Source of the DNA: Coturnix japonica
Taxonomy: Eukaryota; Chordata; Aves; Galliformes; Phasianidae
Direction of reading: 5' to 3'
NCBI RefSeq assembly: GCF_001577835.2
Contig: NC_029516.1
Span: 62,125,977-62,189,976, forward strand
DNA: 64,000 bases
Part shown: positions 1 to 11,712 of the stretch, one piece after another
Numbering within the stretch: position 1 is the first letter of the stretch
Layout of the letters: every line of letters starts with the position of its first letter
Program-made: the position numbers and the translations under genes
Notes under the pieces: generated by a model
The model's database searches: none
The model's input: the letters and a program-made list of their open reading frames with translations, nothing else
What the model was told of the DNA's origin: nothing

Positions 1-3000
1 GACATAAAGCTCTTTAGTGTGCACAGAAAACCAAATATCAGATGCTCCGCTGAGAAAAACACCTGGGCCTAGCCAAAAAAGCGTGGAGCCAGGGGCAGGA
101 GGAGCTGCCTAGTGCAGCCTCTCACTGCACGGCTTGGCACCTTTTTATCTGTTTCTGAGCATTTCAAATGGCAGGATTGGAGAACACCCATCACAAGGGG
201 TGCTGTGAGGCAAAATCATCCATGTGAAACATTTTGACATCCCCAGGAGCCCGCTGCTACAGGGTGACCTCAGGCCAGGGTGAGCTCCTGGTGTCCCTCA
301 TTGCAGGGATGAGGGAGCTCAGCTGGAGCATGGGACACATGGCAGCTCCCAAAGGCAAAATCTCTTGAGCCAGCAGCCCATAGCACAATGTTTCTGTGCT
401 CCTGATGGGTTGCAAGTGAAACAAAATCTCCCCCTGGAGAAGGTGAGTAAGGAGTGAGCAACACTTTTGCCCAGCATAGTGGAGATGGAGAAGCCCCAGA
501 ACATGCAGCCAGTGTCAACAGCTGTCCCTGTGCCCTGGGACAGCTGGGGTGGCCATGCCTGTGAGCTCCCAGCAAGGCGATGGGGGTGGGCTGGGCGCGG
601 GTGTCAGAGCCAGGTAGGCCGTGTAGCCCCACCGCAGGCAGCTCTGGCCAGTGCCTCTTTCCTTGGGAGGAGGAAGCTCGCGCACAGGGCAGGAAGCGGC
701 GATGGAACAGCCAGCTCAGGAAGGGGACGGGGCCAGGAGTTTGTTTTTAACCTGCTTCTTGTTTATTTAAGCTGGGAGGAAGGCGAATAAAAGCAGCCAC
801 TGAAAGGCAATGGTGGTTGGTGTTGCAAGCGGTCGGAGGCTGAAAATGCCTTTCCAACACTTTTTCACCAGAGTCAAGGTGTTCAAAGCTGGTATACTGA
901 CCTCATATCAAGCTAGCAACAGGGGCTCAACGGCACTGCTTTGAGGGCTGGAGGGGGGCTGTGAGGCTGCCTGGTCTACTGCTGTAGGGATTTATGTCCT
1001 GCTTGTTTTGGGTAGGACAGGTAAAAGCAAGTTGTTCCCCTTTGCACAGAGACATCAGGTTTGCACTTGAGGATGAAGAAGCCCTTGCTTCTTCTTCCAG
1101 CTTCTAGTGCTGACCACGCTATGTGGCTCACTGCTCCTGCCCTGAGAGGCACTGTCTTGCAGACTTTCTGGCCCCACCAAGACACATAACACTGTCCACA
1201 TACAGTGGATTCTGCATGTAGGGCAGCACAAGGTTTGCAAACTATTCCTCTGGTGTTCACATTTCTCTTGCATCACTCGTGTCCCTGCTCTGGGCTTCAG
1301 CTGAGGGCATATTTCTGCTCCAACAAAGCAGGGTTCACTAGTGAGACTCATGTCCCGAATGCAACTGGTGCTGTTTCCCTTATCTGGAGCCCCCAGATGA
1401 GTACCCCATCTGTGTGGAGTACCCCACAGCCCCCATCAATTCCCACCAGGTGCCACAGGAGGTCCTGGCTGTGTGGGGTCGGCAGTGGGATGCTGGAGTG
1501 GGGTCATTCTGCATCCTTGAGTTACCATCACCTCCTCCTGTTCATTTTACCTTGAAAGGACCAGGAAGGGACCCATGGTTTCACCAACCTGAGCCCGTTC
1601 ACTTCAAAACCTCTAAGCAGTTCTAGGACGAACTTCTTCAGTGTCCTATCCCTTTAAGAGAATAGACGGATGTGCCCTAATACAGTTTTAATTCTCCTTC
1701 CAAGTTTGCTTAGAAAGCAAACGAAGACATTACAAAAATCCAGCTGACCAAAAAAACTCAGCTCTGGCTATCCATTTCAGGCTAAGATAATGCAATTATC
1801 ATTCTTATCCATATTGTCATGCAGTTAGTCCCGCTGAGCCTAGCGCTCAACTGTCCTGATTTTTCATCATAGATTCTCTTTGTTCCTCTTCAAGTATTGC
1901 TTCCTGATTAAGGGCTGTGATTTGAGGAACTTAATGTCAGATTTTATAGTGACAGTTGATTTTTCTTTCAGCAAGTTTGTTTGGTACGGATAAGCTGACA
2001 TATCACATCGATGCGTTTTTTCCTCCTTTTTACTTTTCGGTTTCCTTTGTGGATACTTCCAAAAGTATTGCAGAGCTAGGCTCTCAGTGAGGATAATAAA
2101 CCTGCTTGCTTGCAGGTGTTTCTGTGTGTGAGCAGGAGAGGTGAAGTGGATGCAGGAACCAAGAAAGCAAATGCCTGCCACAATCTGGGTCACACTTCCA
2201 AAGGGAATTATCATTCCTCACATGCTTTCTCACACAGCAGGACACAGGAGTGCAGGGATTGCTGCCTTGGATCCAGGCTCACAGTTCTTTTGCTCCCTTG
2301 TCTTGTCTCTGAAGGTACCCAACTGCTGAGTGCCCCGAAATCAGAACAGGGAACACACAATGGCCAGTTGCAACTTGCTTATAGGAAAAAAAAAATATTC
2401 CCAGCCTTAGGCAATCACTTGGAATGTCACCTGAAGAACTCTGGTGTATATCCCACCCCTTCTGCATTATTACCTCAAGAGAGATAAGCCATGCTCACAG
2501 CCCATATAAATGCCTACGCATTGTTTCAGATCTCCTGAACATTTCGGCAGTCTCCTACAGCAGTGAGTCCCAGTCTTGTGATGTGCTGCTGAACACATCC
2601 CCATTCCTCCAGCCATTCAATGCTCATTTCTTAAAATCAAATCAAACATCCTCTTTCCCTTCTACTGAGCAATAATTTGGACTTTCTTGAGCCTCCTTCC
2701 CTTGGGCTTTGCTGTCTCCTCTCCATGTTGGTCAGTCAACACCAGCTTTTCTAATATCCCCGTCCATTATTGTACAAGAGCTTTCCCATCATCTTGAGCA
2801 GGACTGACAGAATGTTCTGTCCTCCTGAGTATCCATACTGTTAGCTCACCAGGACTGCAGATGTAGGATTAGTTATTTTGAGATCTATGCAAAGAGAGTC
2901 ACACTATAGACAGCACCATACATAAGGAGCCATTTCAGCTGTGATACTAATAAGACTCGAAATCATTACTGTGATCTGGGCCAAGACTTACGGGGGGGTC

Positions 3001-6000
3001 CTCAGCCAGGTTCTGGCCACTCTTTCTACCATCTTGTTTTCTCACAAGGCCAGACCTCCCCACTCACCACTCCCATGCCTCCCAGTAGGCTTCTTGCCCC
3101 ACTGAGGCCATTGACCTGTAAGTGCCAGGATGGCTAACTTAATTTTAAACAGTTGTACTTGCACCAGAAACCTAATTTTGCAGTTGAAAAATGTACCTCA
3201 GGAGCCCCATTTGTGATCCATAAAGCAGATGGAGGTGGGTCTACTCTTACAGTGCTGGCTGGCAGAATGAATGCAAAAGGAGGAGCTGGTGTAGAAGAGC
3301 AACTGAGAGAGCAATTAAAATGATCAGAGAGACAAAATCTATCACAGATCTGGTGTTATGCCACTTGAAGAGCAATGGGAGCGAGGGCTCAGTTGACAGC
3401 ATAACTTTGAAGGTGGCAGTGAGAGTGAAAGTCAGTCATGCAAGAGTCCCCAGCACAGCTGTGGACTCACTGTACCTGCCCAGAGGTGATCTCCTGGGTC
3501 CTTGTGATCATGTGAAGCTAGCAGGGAGCTGCCAAAAACACTGCTGCTGCTGCAGAGGACACCCCTGTGCAGCAAATCTGTGCTACTTAGGGATTCATGA
3601 GATAAAAGATTGTTTTTCCTTTTACATTGTAGTTGTAGCTCATGGTTTGATGCACTGAATGTCCAAGGACATGACTACCCATGCCTGTGCCTATGTGAGA
3701 TGGCCTGTGCCGGCAGGAGGCGGGTGACAGACAGTCAGAGATACCACTGACATCATTTTAAGGCTGGGTGAATATACTGCAGCTGAAAAAGCACTAAAAA
3801 TGGGCAGCATTTATACACCCTTTACAGTCAGCTACAAAGACAGGATAGGCAGCTGTGGTGGGGATGCTTTCTTCTCAAGTTAGTTATTCTACACATCCCA
3901 TTAAAAGACCCCACTTTCAGTCAACTCTAACTTTGCCAAATGTTTAGAGGTGATGTTTTCCATGCTAGATGTCTGCCTCTGGCTGACTTTTTTTGAGGGA
4001 AAAATTCAGGCAGTCTGGTTTGGCCAACTCCTGGCACCATGTGCAAGAGGCAGGGGCAGGAGAAGCTGTTTCACACCATGCCAAATGCTCAATGTTTCTG
4101 GTGACCTTTTCTCTGAACAGTTCCAGCACACCCCTGCTTTGGAGCAGTAATCTGAACTTTGGCAAGAGGGCCAGATTTTGTGTCAGGCATTTGCTTTTCA
4201 TTTTCCATGGGCAAATTTGCTCCACTCTGTCACATTATAAATCCTGAAGGAAAGGTAAAGAAGCCACAGCTCGCCTGTGGTCACCAGGCTGTGTATCCAC
4301 CATGCCAAGGAGGCCACTTGGCCAAATGATGGGCAAAGGTCCTAGTGGCCATTGGTGGCAGCTGTGGCTCAGCGCAGGCTGGCACTGAGTGAAGCAGTCC
4401 TTTGGCCACCCTGGATTTGCACAGCAAGAGCGAGACCAGCCTGACTTAAACGCAGAGAGGGAAAAGCTGGCTTGCAGGCATCTCTGGCTTGCTGCATGAT
4501 GATGTTGGGTTAGCAGGGTTTTACTGCCCCGCCAATGAGCAACAGGGCTGTCAATACAGTATGATATGGTGGGATTTTGAAACATTGCACCTAGAAAGTT
4601 AGGTTAGAGATGATCATATCTGTACAGTTAAATACTGGGAGGTTTAGAGGTGCTAGGATTGAACTGACCTGCGCAATTTCAATCCACTTTCTGAACGACA
4701 TTTAAGAGATATACATCTATCGCTACTTTCTTCATCCCACACAGGGATGAAGCTGGCCTTTCCATCTGAAGATGCACATCGTCTTGGTTACAGCGTATTG
4801 ATATCTTTTGTTACTTTTTTCAATATTGAACTTGAACTGGAAGCGTTTGAAATCAGTTAAAATGTTACAAATCTTACTGTCGCTGCAGATCCTAAGAGCA
4901 ATACTCTTGTCGGTTGTGCAGCAGCGGCATGAAAGAAATGTTTAGGACTGAGGCCCAACATTTGCCATTAGCCCCTGGCTTTTATGTGGATGTCTGTGAA
5001 CTTGCAAGCTTGAGCAGAAGGAGCCCAACTCTGTGCTGTGTGAACCACAGGGTGGCACAGGGATGCTCAGCATCATATCACAAACACTCACCCCATGGCA
5101 AGCATTTAATGTGCCAGTCTCTCTGTCATCATTGCCTATACCAACACCCCTGTCTACTGATATTTATAAAGTAAATACATCCAAGAGTTTTAACAGTAAC
5201 AGTGCTACGTGAGCGGGCAACCAAAGTTCCCACTGCATACTACTTCTAATATTATTAATTCCTCCACATGTGAAGGATATGCACACACAGGAATGAATGA
5301 CCTTACTATAAGGGTGCTCACCTGGACTCAGGTAGCATGAGTCACAAATGGCCCACGTGGCCTTGGACAGACCTTGACCCAACTCACCAGGGTGAGGGAG
5401 TGGGGTCAGAAAGGGCCCTGATTTAACACAAATAAGCCCATTAAGGAATGGATGATGAAAAAATTAACACTAAGAAATGCAGAGCAACGCAGGCAGGAGG
5501 GAGCAAGTGACAGCACAAGAGAGTTGCGGCCACCATATCTTTGAATCTTCCATGCTTATTAGAAGATTTCAGTCTTGTTTCATTAAAGCAGCTTTCATTT
5601 TATTTAGTGTGCATCCCCCTGTGTCTCATGATTATTACCCATGGATGCCCAAGGGATTTGTGCAGCTGAGAAGCTTAACTGTCTTAGGTGTAGTCAATTC
5701 TGTGGGTAACACTGATGCAAAGTGAGCAGAGTTTGCAGCTAATTAAAATGCTACACTTCAAAATCACTTTTCCTAATTACTAATATTTAGCAGCACTATT
5801 TTAGCTGCAATTTCCACGTTCTGTGGGGATTTGAACTCTGCTAATTTCCCACTAACTCTCTTGGCACCATTTAGCATATCAAAATGACCATGAAATTGGA
5901 AAACCTTAGTCATTTTTCTTCTCCAGGAATTCATGCTGGCAGTAACAGGAAAAATATTTGGTAAAGCAAAAATGTGACCAAATTCAAGCCCTTTCACCCT

Positions 6001-6732
6001 TTTTTCTCACCCAAAATCAGCTGTGCTACAATTCTGTCTGACATAGGGGAGCACAGGGGCAGCTCGAGCCACAAGCTGGGATGCCCTATAAAGCTGGGCA
6101 GAGAGGTAGCACTAAAAAGCATTTTCTTGGCCATAAAATGAGTCAATATCTGCTGAAATCAGTATCTCAGTCTTTTTACTCCCATTTTTGGCACTGGCTG
6201 CTGGAGCTGAGCTGCTATGCCTGTGCGACGTCAGACACCAAACCACTGGTAGAATGAATGCTTGATCCCAAGTGTGCTGTTTCACAGGCTCCTGCTCTGC
6301 CTAGCAGACCACTCTATAAGACAGCAGTGTCCTTTACAGGTTGTGAAAAAGGTGGCAGGAACATGAGGCTTCAGTTTGGAGCAAGGCAGAGTGCACCTGC
6401 AGCACTCCCAGGTAATCATCACAGCAGTCGAAACAGATAAGTATCATCAATACATGAATTTGCAATATGAAATGTTTAGTTATTTAGCAATAGAATCTTC
6501 AAATTGGACTCCAACTGTTACTCTGAAAACCTCCAAAAACATTCAATATATTTTTCTACTTTTTATTTTTTATTGTTATTATTATTTTAACTGAAAGGGA
6601 GTACACAAATCCCTTCAGTGAACGCTTGTCTGCACAGATCAATGACAGCTTTCATTCATTCACTACTTTTAAGTATTTGAGTTTATTCCTCTTATTTGGG
6701 TCTTATCCACCTTGCTTTGTTCTAGATGCCTT
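1..6732. other. Intergenic DNA, no gene recognised
   Basis: I see no conserved protein, RNA gene or clear transposon here. All open frames are short (125 codons or fewer), overlap in several frames and resemble no family I know. Distal regulatory elements of SSPN could lie here but cannot be recognised from one sequence. Confidence 0.6.
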
Positions 6733-6968
6733 AGAATCATAGAATTATAGAATTGTTAAGGTTGGAAAAGACCTCTAAGATCATGAGGTCCAACTGCCAG
6801 CCCATCCCCACCGTGCCCACTAACCATGTTTCCTAGGTTGTCTATACTCAGCTCTTTCTGGTTCTCTGTAGTTTGTCCAGCATCCCACATCCAGCCCCAT
6901 ACAAAGTCCTCCCTTACATCCCCACTCTGTCTCCTCTTTGCAACCAGCGTATCAGGAAGGCTTACATC
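6733..6968 (-). mobile_element. CR1 LINE 3' fragment
   Basis: The stretch opens with the reverse complement of the CR1 tail (AGAATCATAGAATTATAG) and continues into the usual CR1 3' UTR wording (GGTTGGAAAAGACCTCTAAG, then GGTCCAACTGCCAGCCC). Similarity is clear for about the first 110 bases and weaker after that. It is a 5'-truncated, non-coding copy in minus orientation, and a second CR1 tail follows directly. Confidence 0.8.
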
Positions 6969-6969
6969 G

Positions 6970-7160
6970 TAGAATCATAGAACCCTTACAGTTGGAAGGG
7001 ACCACAGAAGGCCACTGAGTCCAACTCCCCTGCAACAAACAGGGACACCAATCATGGCCCTGTCCCCACTGTTGCACTGCCTGCTGACCCTGTGCACACC
7101 TCATAACCTTTCCTTGCCTGAGACCATCTGCCCATTAGAGCATTGAATCCTCATCTATCT
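6970..7160 (-). mobile_element. Second CR1 LINE 3' fragment in tandem
   Basis: A fresh CR1 tail (AGAATCATAGAACCCTTACA) starts here, followed by GTTGGAAGGGACCACAGAAG and GAGTCCAACTCCCCTGCAAC. This wording belongs to a different CR1 3' UTR variant from its neighbour, so it is probably an independent insertion rather than a duplication. The inner boundary is uncertain. Confidence 0.75.
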
Positions 7161-7189
7161 TGGTGGGATGAGCCCAGCAGCAAGAATTT

Positions 7190-7342
7190 GTTCTTTTGCA
7201 TTTGCTTTCCCCACTTGTAAACTGAGCATCATAATACTTGCCTAGATCAAAGGGGATATGGCGAGAGTTAAATAATTAATGTATGTAAAGCATTTTGAAA
7301 GATGAAAGATGCTATATAAGTACAAAGTATTAACTACAATAA
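7190..7342 (+). mobile_element. Ancient MIR-like SINE
   Basis: The order of blocks matches the amniote MIR/CORE-SINE pattern: a degenerate CCCCACTTGTAAACTGAGCA (compare 'cccatctgtaaaatggg'), then ATAATACTTGCCTAG, then TGTAAAGCATTTTGAAAGAT, then GATGCTATATAAGTACAAAG. The copy is highly diverged and lacks the 5' tRNA-like head. It ends at an (AAAT)n repeat. Family assignment is from memory of the consensus. Confidence 0.65.
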
Positions 7343-7364
7343 ATAAATAAATAAATAAATAAAA
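7339..7364. repeat. (AAAT)n microsatellite
   Basis: About six units of AAAT/AATA directly follow the MIR-like SINE, so the repeat probably grew out of its A-rich 3' tail. Confidence 0.9.
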
Positions 7365-9224
7365 GCAAACACACAGACCTGGTTACTGATGTAACCCTCC
7401 AGTTTATTCTGTAAGAAATGCATGAAATCTAAATAATTGCCACTAACAAATAACGAGTTAGATTAAGCCAAGACCTTACAAGAGCTTTGCAGGGGACTGA
7501 GAGCCTTGCGTGCTCATGTGGCTGATTTAGGGCTTCCGCATGAGCGATCAGGAGCAGAAAGCCTGCCTGCAACCAGAATTTGGAAGGGAAGGCCCTTCCT
7601 GGATCAGTGGATCATCTCGGGCAGCCATGTCAAATGGTGTAATTCAACAACTGATACTGCCCTGCCTCCAAGCAAGTTTTATGTCTCACGCTGCTCTCCA
7701 ACCTCGCTGCTCCAATGGTTAGAGATCTTCTGATTTCCAAGCTAAACACACTCATGGCCAATTTGTATCCATTTGTCCTCCTGCCAACATTGTTTTAAGT
7801 TTAACACAAGGTATTTATAGACCTAGCGTGTCCTCTCTAACCTCTAATTTTGTCAGGTTGAATGAACCAATCCTGTCTAATTTTCCACTGTTAAGTAGGG
7901 TCTCTAGCCCCCCACCAAGTAGCCCACCAACAGCTGGTTATGCTTACTGCATCCACAATTCATCTTTCTCAAGCAGAGGTGAAGAAAACCGTACATAGCC
8001 TCCTTACAAGGTCCACCAGAACTTGCTCCCTGTCATTAATCCATTTCAAGCTCTGATGGAAGTCTGCAGTGCAGCCTGTATTATATGTACCTTTTCACGG
8101 CTGTGTCACTTCGCTGTTTCATATTAATTCTGTGATCAGTCGATGTGCTTGAGTCTGTCACCGACATCTTATTTTCTCAGAGAAATTCCAACACTTGAAC
8201 CTTTCGTGCCAAACCTTACATTTGGCACAACTGGGTTTTGTCCTATTCTCATTGTTCCCATCCTCAAGGTCAGGCAGTTCTTCCTGCTTGATAGGCTGGA
8301 GCCTCTTGTGTATTGACAAGTGCTCACATTTGTGTGCCACCAGGAAATTTCATGATGCACCCCTCCCTCTTTTGTGTGACAGACAAATACTGACTGAGAA
8401 GAGTCCCCAAGTTGGCCTCATATAGTTCCACTAGCAACTGCCCTCCAGAAACAGCACATCTTGCTTTCAGCCCTCACATTTCTATGTCTCAGCTACCCTG
8501 CAGTGATGGCTGAGTTTCTTCCAGAATGAGAAGTGATGCAAGTCTGTAGGGCCTGCTGGACAGAATCAGTGCTTTAACAGAGGTTGAGTTCCCTTGGGCA
8601 CATTGCAAAAGAGAGTCAAAATAGTTGTGAAGCCCTGACATTTCATAACAATGCTAAGCCAAGGAAATATGAGGCTCAGAGTCACTTTGGATGGGAGGGA
8701 ATATTCTTCAGCATCTGGTGGAGCACACGCAGTCATTCTGGAAGACCTATGATGTCCTCAGAAAACCTTTCACATAGAGGATCTCCGGTCTGAGTACACC
8801 AGACTGTGCTGTTATTGCTATTTGGAGGAAAACCCAGCCTGAGGAAAGGTGGAGAGTGGGACAAGTGTAGGCGACTGCTTTGGGGGAGAGATGGGCAGAC
8901 ATTGAGTCCATAATCTTCTGTTACCTACAAAAAAGAGTGGAAAATTTTGATTTTTTTGTAGAGGTGATTTATAGATGGTTTGCATCAATGCAGCAGTGCG
9001 GAAAGAAAATGGATACAGATGAGAGTCCCTCCAGCATGTTGTGAGGCAGAAGTCTATGGCACGTCATAGTTTGTAGGATAAACTCAGGAGGAGACTGATA
9101 CATTATGTTCTTCAGTCTCCAGGTAAGATCACAGGCTCCATTTTACAACCAGCCATGAGCTAGGGGGAAGTCTTGCCCACACTGGTGTCACTAAGTTTGG
9201 TTGGACTGAAGATGTCAACTTCAG
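7365..9224. other. Intergenic DNA, nothing recognised
   Basis: No coding similarity, RNA gene or clear repeat was seen. Short open frames exist on both strands without any familiar motif. Confidence 0.55.
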
Positions 9225-9482
9225 TGTGAAGGTTCTTCAGGAGGGTAGAGTTAGACTAGAGATTAGGAAGAAGTTCTTTACTGCGAGGGTGGTGAGACAC
9301 TGGAACAGATTGCCCAGTGTGAGGTTGTAGATGACCCCTCCCTGGAAGCATTTGAGGCCAGGCTGGATGGGGCTTTGAGCAACCCAATCTAGAGGGAGGT
9401 GTCCCTGCATATAGCAGGGGGTTGGAACCAGATGATCTTAAAGGTTGCTTCCAACCCAAACCATTCTATGATTCTATGATTC
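9225..9482 (+). mobile_element. CR1 LINE 3' end
   Basis: This reads as the CR1 3' region in plus orientation: TAGGAAGAAGTTCTTTACTG, GAGGGTGGTGAGACACTGGA, then GGAAGCATTTGAGGCCAGGC, GGTTGCTTCCAACCCAAACC and a terminal ATTCTATGATTCTATGATTC. It is 5'-truncated. The left boundary is approximate because similarity fades upstream. Confidence 0.92.
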
Positions 9483-11660
9483 ATGGCTCCAAAAGTGACT
9501 CTGAGGAAAGACAGACCTTAGCACAAGGGTCTGGCTGGAGGAAGATCACAGCCATTTGCTTCTAGAAGACAGAGACCTTGTCAGCAAACTATCTGGGAAC
9601 ACAGGCTGGGTCCCTCGGTCAGACTATGCCTTCTGTAGATGTAAATATCTGTTCCAGACAACTTGCAGTGCCTTTGAGCACGTCAAACCTTGAAGTACAG
9701 TTGGAGCAATGAATAACTCAGTGAGACTGCCCAAGTGCCAGCGTGAGACCTTGAGCCAGCTGCAGAAACAGAGCCCTGAGTGTCTGTGAGTGCCAGAACG
9801 TCTGAAAAATGAGATACATATGCATATGCGCCACAAAGTTTGTCCCAGATCTGTGGAGAGAGCACCTTGTTACAGCTGCCTGTAGTGTAACACCAATTCA
9901 GAAGCACTTTATTTTTCATGTGCCTCTTGAAAAAAGGACTTTCTAGTTTGACTACAAAGCACTGACTGCATGGGACAAGCTGAGCATGCTTGGCACCCCC
10001 TACCATGCAGAGGAACTCCCAGTCTCCCATACCAACTGATCCCTCCATCCCGGCTGTGCGTCCCACCCACGCTGTCAGAATGAGCAAAGCCAGAGTTGAG
10101 TATCGGCTTGATTTTAAATATCATTGTTGCAATGGGAAGGTTTTCTTGCTGTCTGTCCTTTCTGTCTGTGGACTCCCAGCTCTGAGGTGCCAGACCAGAG
10201 ATCTGAATGCAGAGAGCTGTATTTTGCCTTTCTTTTTCAGTTCATCTTGTCCCTGAACAGAGACACATTCAGTCCTACACCCAAAGCTCCTATTCCTGCA
10301 GTTGCAGCATTATATAAGTCACCAGGCTTAAGAATAAAAACCCAAAATTGTATGGCTATAAAATAAGCCAGAGGTACTGCAACACAGAAACTCTCTGTTG
10401 GCAGAAGAGAATAGCAGGAGATGCCATGGGAAGGCTGAGCCAGCAGCACTGCAGATTGCCCCATCCCAGAGGTGATGCCATCACAGGGCTTCTGGCCATC
10501 CTTGTGACAGCACCAGCCTCCTTGGGACGTGGAAGGGGCTGGGTGGCCCTTGGCTGCAAGTGACAAGCATGGTCCTGCTGCAGAAGCTTCTTTTTCTCTC
10601 CTGCAGGGTCAAGCATCACTATTTAATCCTCCCTGTTAATAAGAAGTGTGAGCAGGAGCCCCTATCCTTCCCCCACCACCCCACGTCACGCCTGAGCCTG
10701 GTTGCGTGTATGTGTGTGTGCATCCCCGTGAGCACTTCCAGGAGCAGACCTAATCATTATCCATGGCCGGAGCATGAATAAGAGGATTTGCCTCCCTTTA
10801 AGCAAGTAATAATCAACACCCGGTGAGAAGGACTAATGACCGTTACATCTCATTAATGTGTTTTGACAGACAATAGCCTCTATGAATACACTTTGACGAA
10901 AGACCAGCTTTGGAGAGGGCACAGTGTTTACAAACTCACTTTACCTCATCTTCAACCCCCTTTGCTCTGCTCAGGAAGATGAGAAGGACTCCAGGTTGGT
11001 ATAAATGCTTGCTGAAGCAAGGAAATATATATCTGCTGAGCTGCAGCGGCTGGCTTAACCCGATGTCTTGTTGTATTGCCATTTCTTGCCTCTTATTTCT
11101 CCATCTTGATTCTTAACGACTGGCAGCTTCAGCTCTCAAGGACCCCACTGCAAGCCTCATTCAGAAACATAATAAACGTGACTTCCACTCCAAAGGAACT
11201 ACAGCAAGAGTAGGCGGCGAAACAGAAACAGTGAGGTTATTATAGACAGTGTAGCTACTGGAATGTTTTTTATGGGAGACCCCTGTAGATGCCAGGGGCA
11301 CTGGAGGGGCTCAGCTGGAGATGAGGAGCTGCAGGCACGGGGCACCTGAGGGAGCTTTGGCAAAAGCAAAAATGGAGGAAGTTAAATTGGTGTGGCGCAG
11401 CCTCTGTGGGGGCTGCAGGGCATGATTTATCTGCCATCTGTGAGGACTGATTTCTTCTGTACACACAGGTTTACCTGGTGGTCACGTGTGGTGGCTGGGG
11501 CCTGCAAGGCTGTTAAATACATGGCCGCCGTGTGGAGTAACCTCACATGAAACATCTCCTCTACCACTTTTCATATCCATCTGTCTGTCCTGTGAATCTG
11601 GAGTGCTTCACGCTCCAGTCAAACTCCTAGTGATGCCAGAAGGGCACATAGAGCACACGT
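9483..11660. other. Intergenic DNA, nothing recognised
   Basis: No gene or repeat could be supported. The AT-rich block near 10780-10880 has several ATTA cores but no other recognisable feature. Confidence 0.55.
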
Positions 11661-11712
11661 GAAGAATAATTTAGTTGGCTTAGACCTCAGGAGGTCACCT
11701 GGTCCAACCCAG
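11661..11712 (-). mobile_element. Possible old CR1 tail fragment
   Basis: About 50 bases (GAAGAATAATTTAGTTGGCT, then TAGACCTCAGGAGGTCACCT, GGTCCAACCC) resemble the reverse complement of the CR1 3' UTR. The terminal ATTCTATG repeat is decayed and the match is short, so this is a weak call. Confidence 0.45.
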
